Shown: piece after piece, positions 34,210 through 35,502 of the stretch
How the letters are laid out: every line of letters begins with the position of its first letter
Position numbering within the stretch: position 1 is the stretch's first letter
Source of the DNA: Candidatus Yonathbacteria bacterium RIFCSPLOWO2_01_FULL_47_33b
GTDB taxonomy: Bacteria; Patescibacteriota; Minisyncoccia; Phycocordibacterales; UBA1550
Direction: 5' to 3'
Assembly (NCBI GenBank): GCA_001823575.1
Contig: MHUW01000018.1
Coordinates: 1-35,502, forward strand
DNA length: 35,502 bases
Notes under the pieces: generated by a model
Told to the model about the DNA's origin: nothing
Database searches by the model: none
Seen by the model: only the letters and a program-made list of their open reading frames with translations
Program-made: the position numbers and the translations under genes

Positions 34210-35400
34210 ATGAAGAGAATCTATTTGGACAATGCGGCGGCGACACCGGTGGATACGGGGGTGATGAAGGTGATGAATGCTACGGTAAAGAAATTCCCTG
34301 GCAATCCGAGCGCACTTCATAAGGAGGGGGTGATGGCGCGACAGGCATTTGAAGGCACGCGTGGGCAGATTGCGGGTGTTTTGTCGGCACATGCGGACGA
34401 GATTGTATTTACGAGTGGAGCGACGGAGGCGAATAATATGGCGCTCCAGGGTGTGGTGCGTCATGCTCGCACGCAAGGAATCATACACCCGCATATTATT
34501 GTTTCGGCGATTGAGCATCCTTCTGTGCTTGAGGTTGCTCGCATGCTTAAACGTGAGGGGGTGTTTGTTGACTACCTCTCTGTAGGCCAGAGCGGTGTTG
34601 TTGATCTCAAAGAACTCCGCAAACTCATTAATTCAGAAACGGTGCTCGTGTCGGTGATGTATGCAAACAACGAGATCGGTACTATCGAGCCTCTCCGCGA
34701 TATCGCGAAGGAGGTTCGTCATGCGCGCAAGATGAATAATTCATCGTACCCATATTTTCACACGGACGCGGCACAGGCGGCGAGCTATCTCGACCTCAGC
34801 ACGCCGTCTCTCGGCGTTGACCTCATGACGCTTTCGTCGGGCAAGGCGTACGGTCCACGTGGCATTGGTGCGCTTTTTGTAAAACGCGGTGTGAATATCT
34901 CGCCACTTATGTACGGGGGCGAACATGAAATGAGTCGCCGCCCTGGCACAGAACCCGTCGCGTTGGTGGCAGGATTTGCGGAGGCACTCACCCTTGCGCA
35001 AAAGATGAAAGCGAAAGAGTTTGCACGGGTGCAAAAACTCCGCGATGCGTTTGCAAAAGCGATATTGAAAAAAATTCCCAACAGTACCATAAACGGCCTG
35101 CCTGCGCAGGCAGGTGACCTTGAGCACGCGCTCCCCAATATCCTCAACATCTCAATCCCCGATATTGAAAGCGAAGCATTGGTAATTTATCTCGATGCAG
35201 CGGGTGTCGCGGTCTCGGGAAAGAGCGCCTGCAAAAGTGCCGACGACGAACCGTCGCATGTGCTTACTGCACTGTATGGCGAGCAAAAAGGGGAGAAGGC
35301 CTCAGTACGGTTTTCGCTTGGACGAGACACTAAAAAACAAGACCTCGACTATGTAGTCAAAGTACTTCCCGAGATTCTCAAAAAAATATCAATAAAGTAA
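34210..35400 (+). CDS. Cysteine desulfurase (NifS/IscS-like)
   Basis: YLDNAAATPVD, FTSGATEANNMAL, LSSGKAYGPRGIGALFV PLP-lysine region, VSGKSACKSADDEPSHVL catalytic Cys. Confidence 0.92.
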   Translation: MKRIYLDNAAATPVDTGVMKVMNATVKKFPGNPSALHKEGVMARQAFEGTRGQIAGVLSAHADEIVFTSGATEANNMALQGVVRHARTQGIIHPHIIVSAIEHPSVLEVARMLKREGVFVDYLSVGQSGVVDLKELRKLINSETVLVSVMYANNEIGTIEPLRDIAKEVRHARKMNNSSYPYFHTDAAQAASYLDLSTPSLGVDLMTLSSGKAYGPRGIGALFVKRGVNISPLMYGGEHEMSRRPGTEPVALVAGFAEALTLAQKMKAKEFARVQKLRDAFAKAILKKIPNSTINGLPAQAGDLEHALPNILNISIPDIESEALVIYLDAAGVAVSGKSACKSADDEPSHVLTALYGEQKGEKASVRFSLGRDTKKQDLDYVVKVLPEILKKISIK

Positions 35401-35502
35401 TTTTATAGTTTACGTACACAGGCGCTCCGTGGTAGAATATTGGTAAGTTTTATTAATTTTTTACTTGCCGCCCCGTATGAATCACGTACCGTTACAAAAA
35501 AA

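Noticed and set aside
34849-34866. Cysteine desulfurase with SSGK instead of the common S-x-H-K around the PLP lysine, as possibly inactive
   Set aside because: PLP lysine, catalytic Cys loop and other motifs are present and I cannot judge by eye how common this variant is; treated as functional.
35477-35502. Possible start of a next CDS (ATG AAT CAC GTA CCG TTA CAA AAA...)
   Set aside because: Only eight codons before the window ends; not supportable as a feature.

Overview
AT-moderate, gene-dense bacterial window whose short, compact housekeeping proteins and gene content suggest Candidate Phyla Radiation/Patescibacteria (inference; not testable here). The left edge (1..~2430) looks like the end of an integrated element: an XRE repressor with a LexA/S24-like C-terminus, an operator array, and a large serine recombinase whose ORF runs into a tRNA-Ser(CGA). 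The rest is chromosomal: prmC, trxB, ftsZ, ftsA, ybeY, rpsU, upp, hisS, lepB, a dksA-type gene, pth, rpsA, a degenerate metallo-beta-lactamase-fold protein, an adhesin-like remnant, an O-antigen-ligase/TPR protein, gyrA, a solute-binding protein, five tandem small two-TM pilin-like proteins, a tRNA cluster (Leu x3, Lys, Cys), rbfA, infB and a cysteine desulfurase. The most unusual signal is in the intergenic DNA: (i) two ~110 bp hairpin elements next to tRNA-Lys and tRNA-Leu that share a ~33 nt core but whose terminal inverted repeats copy the 3' end of the neighbouring tRNA; (ii) a three-copy structured repeat (4645, 10121, 33624) with compensatory stem changes and a conserved AGCA loop; (iii) intergenic cruciforms built from inverted 7-nt-periodic repeats in three sequence families; (iv) a recurring CGAATYAGCWRATTCG hairpin. 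Also notable: a predicted catalytically dead LexA-like repressor, a 27-aa ORF with its own strong promoter and terminator, TGN-TATAMT-N9-ATG (probably leaderless) genes, and a poly-C8 tract in a surface-protein gene. All calls are by eye from sequence and supplied ORFs; no searches were run.
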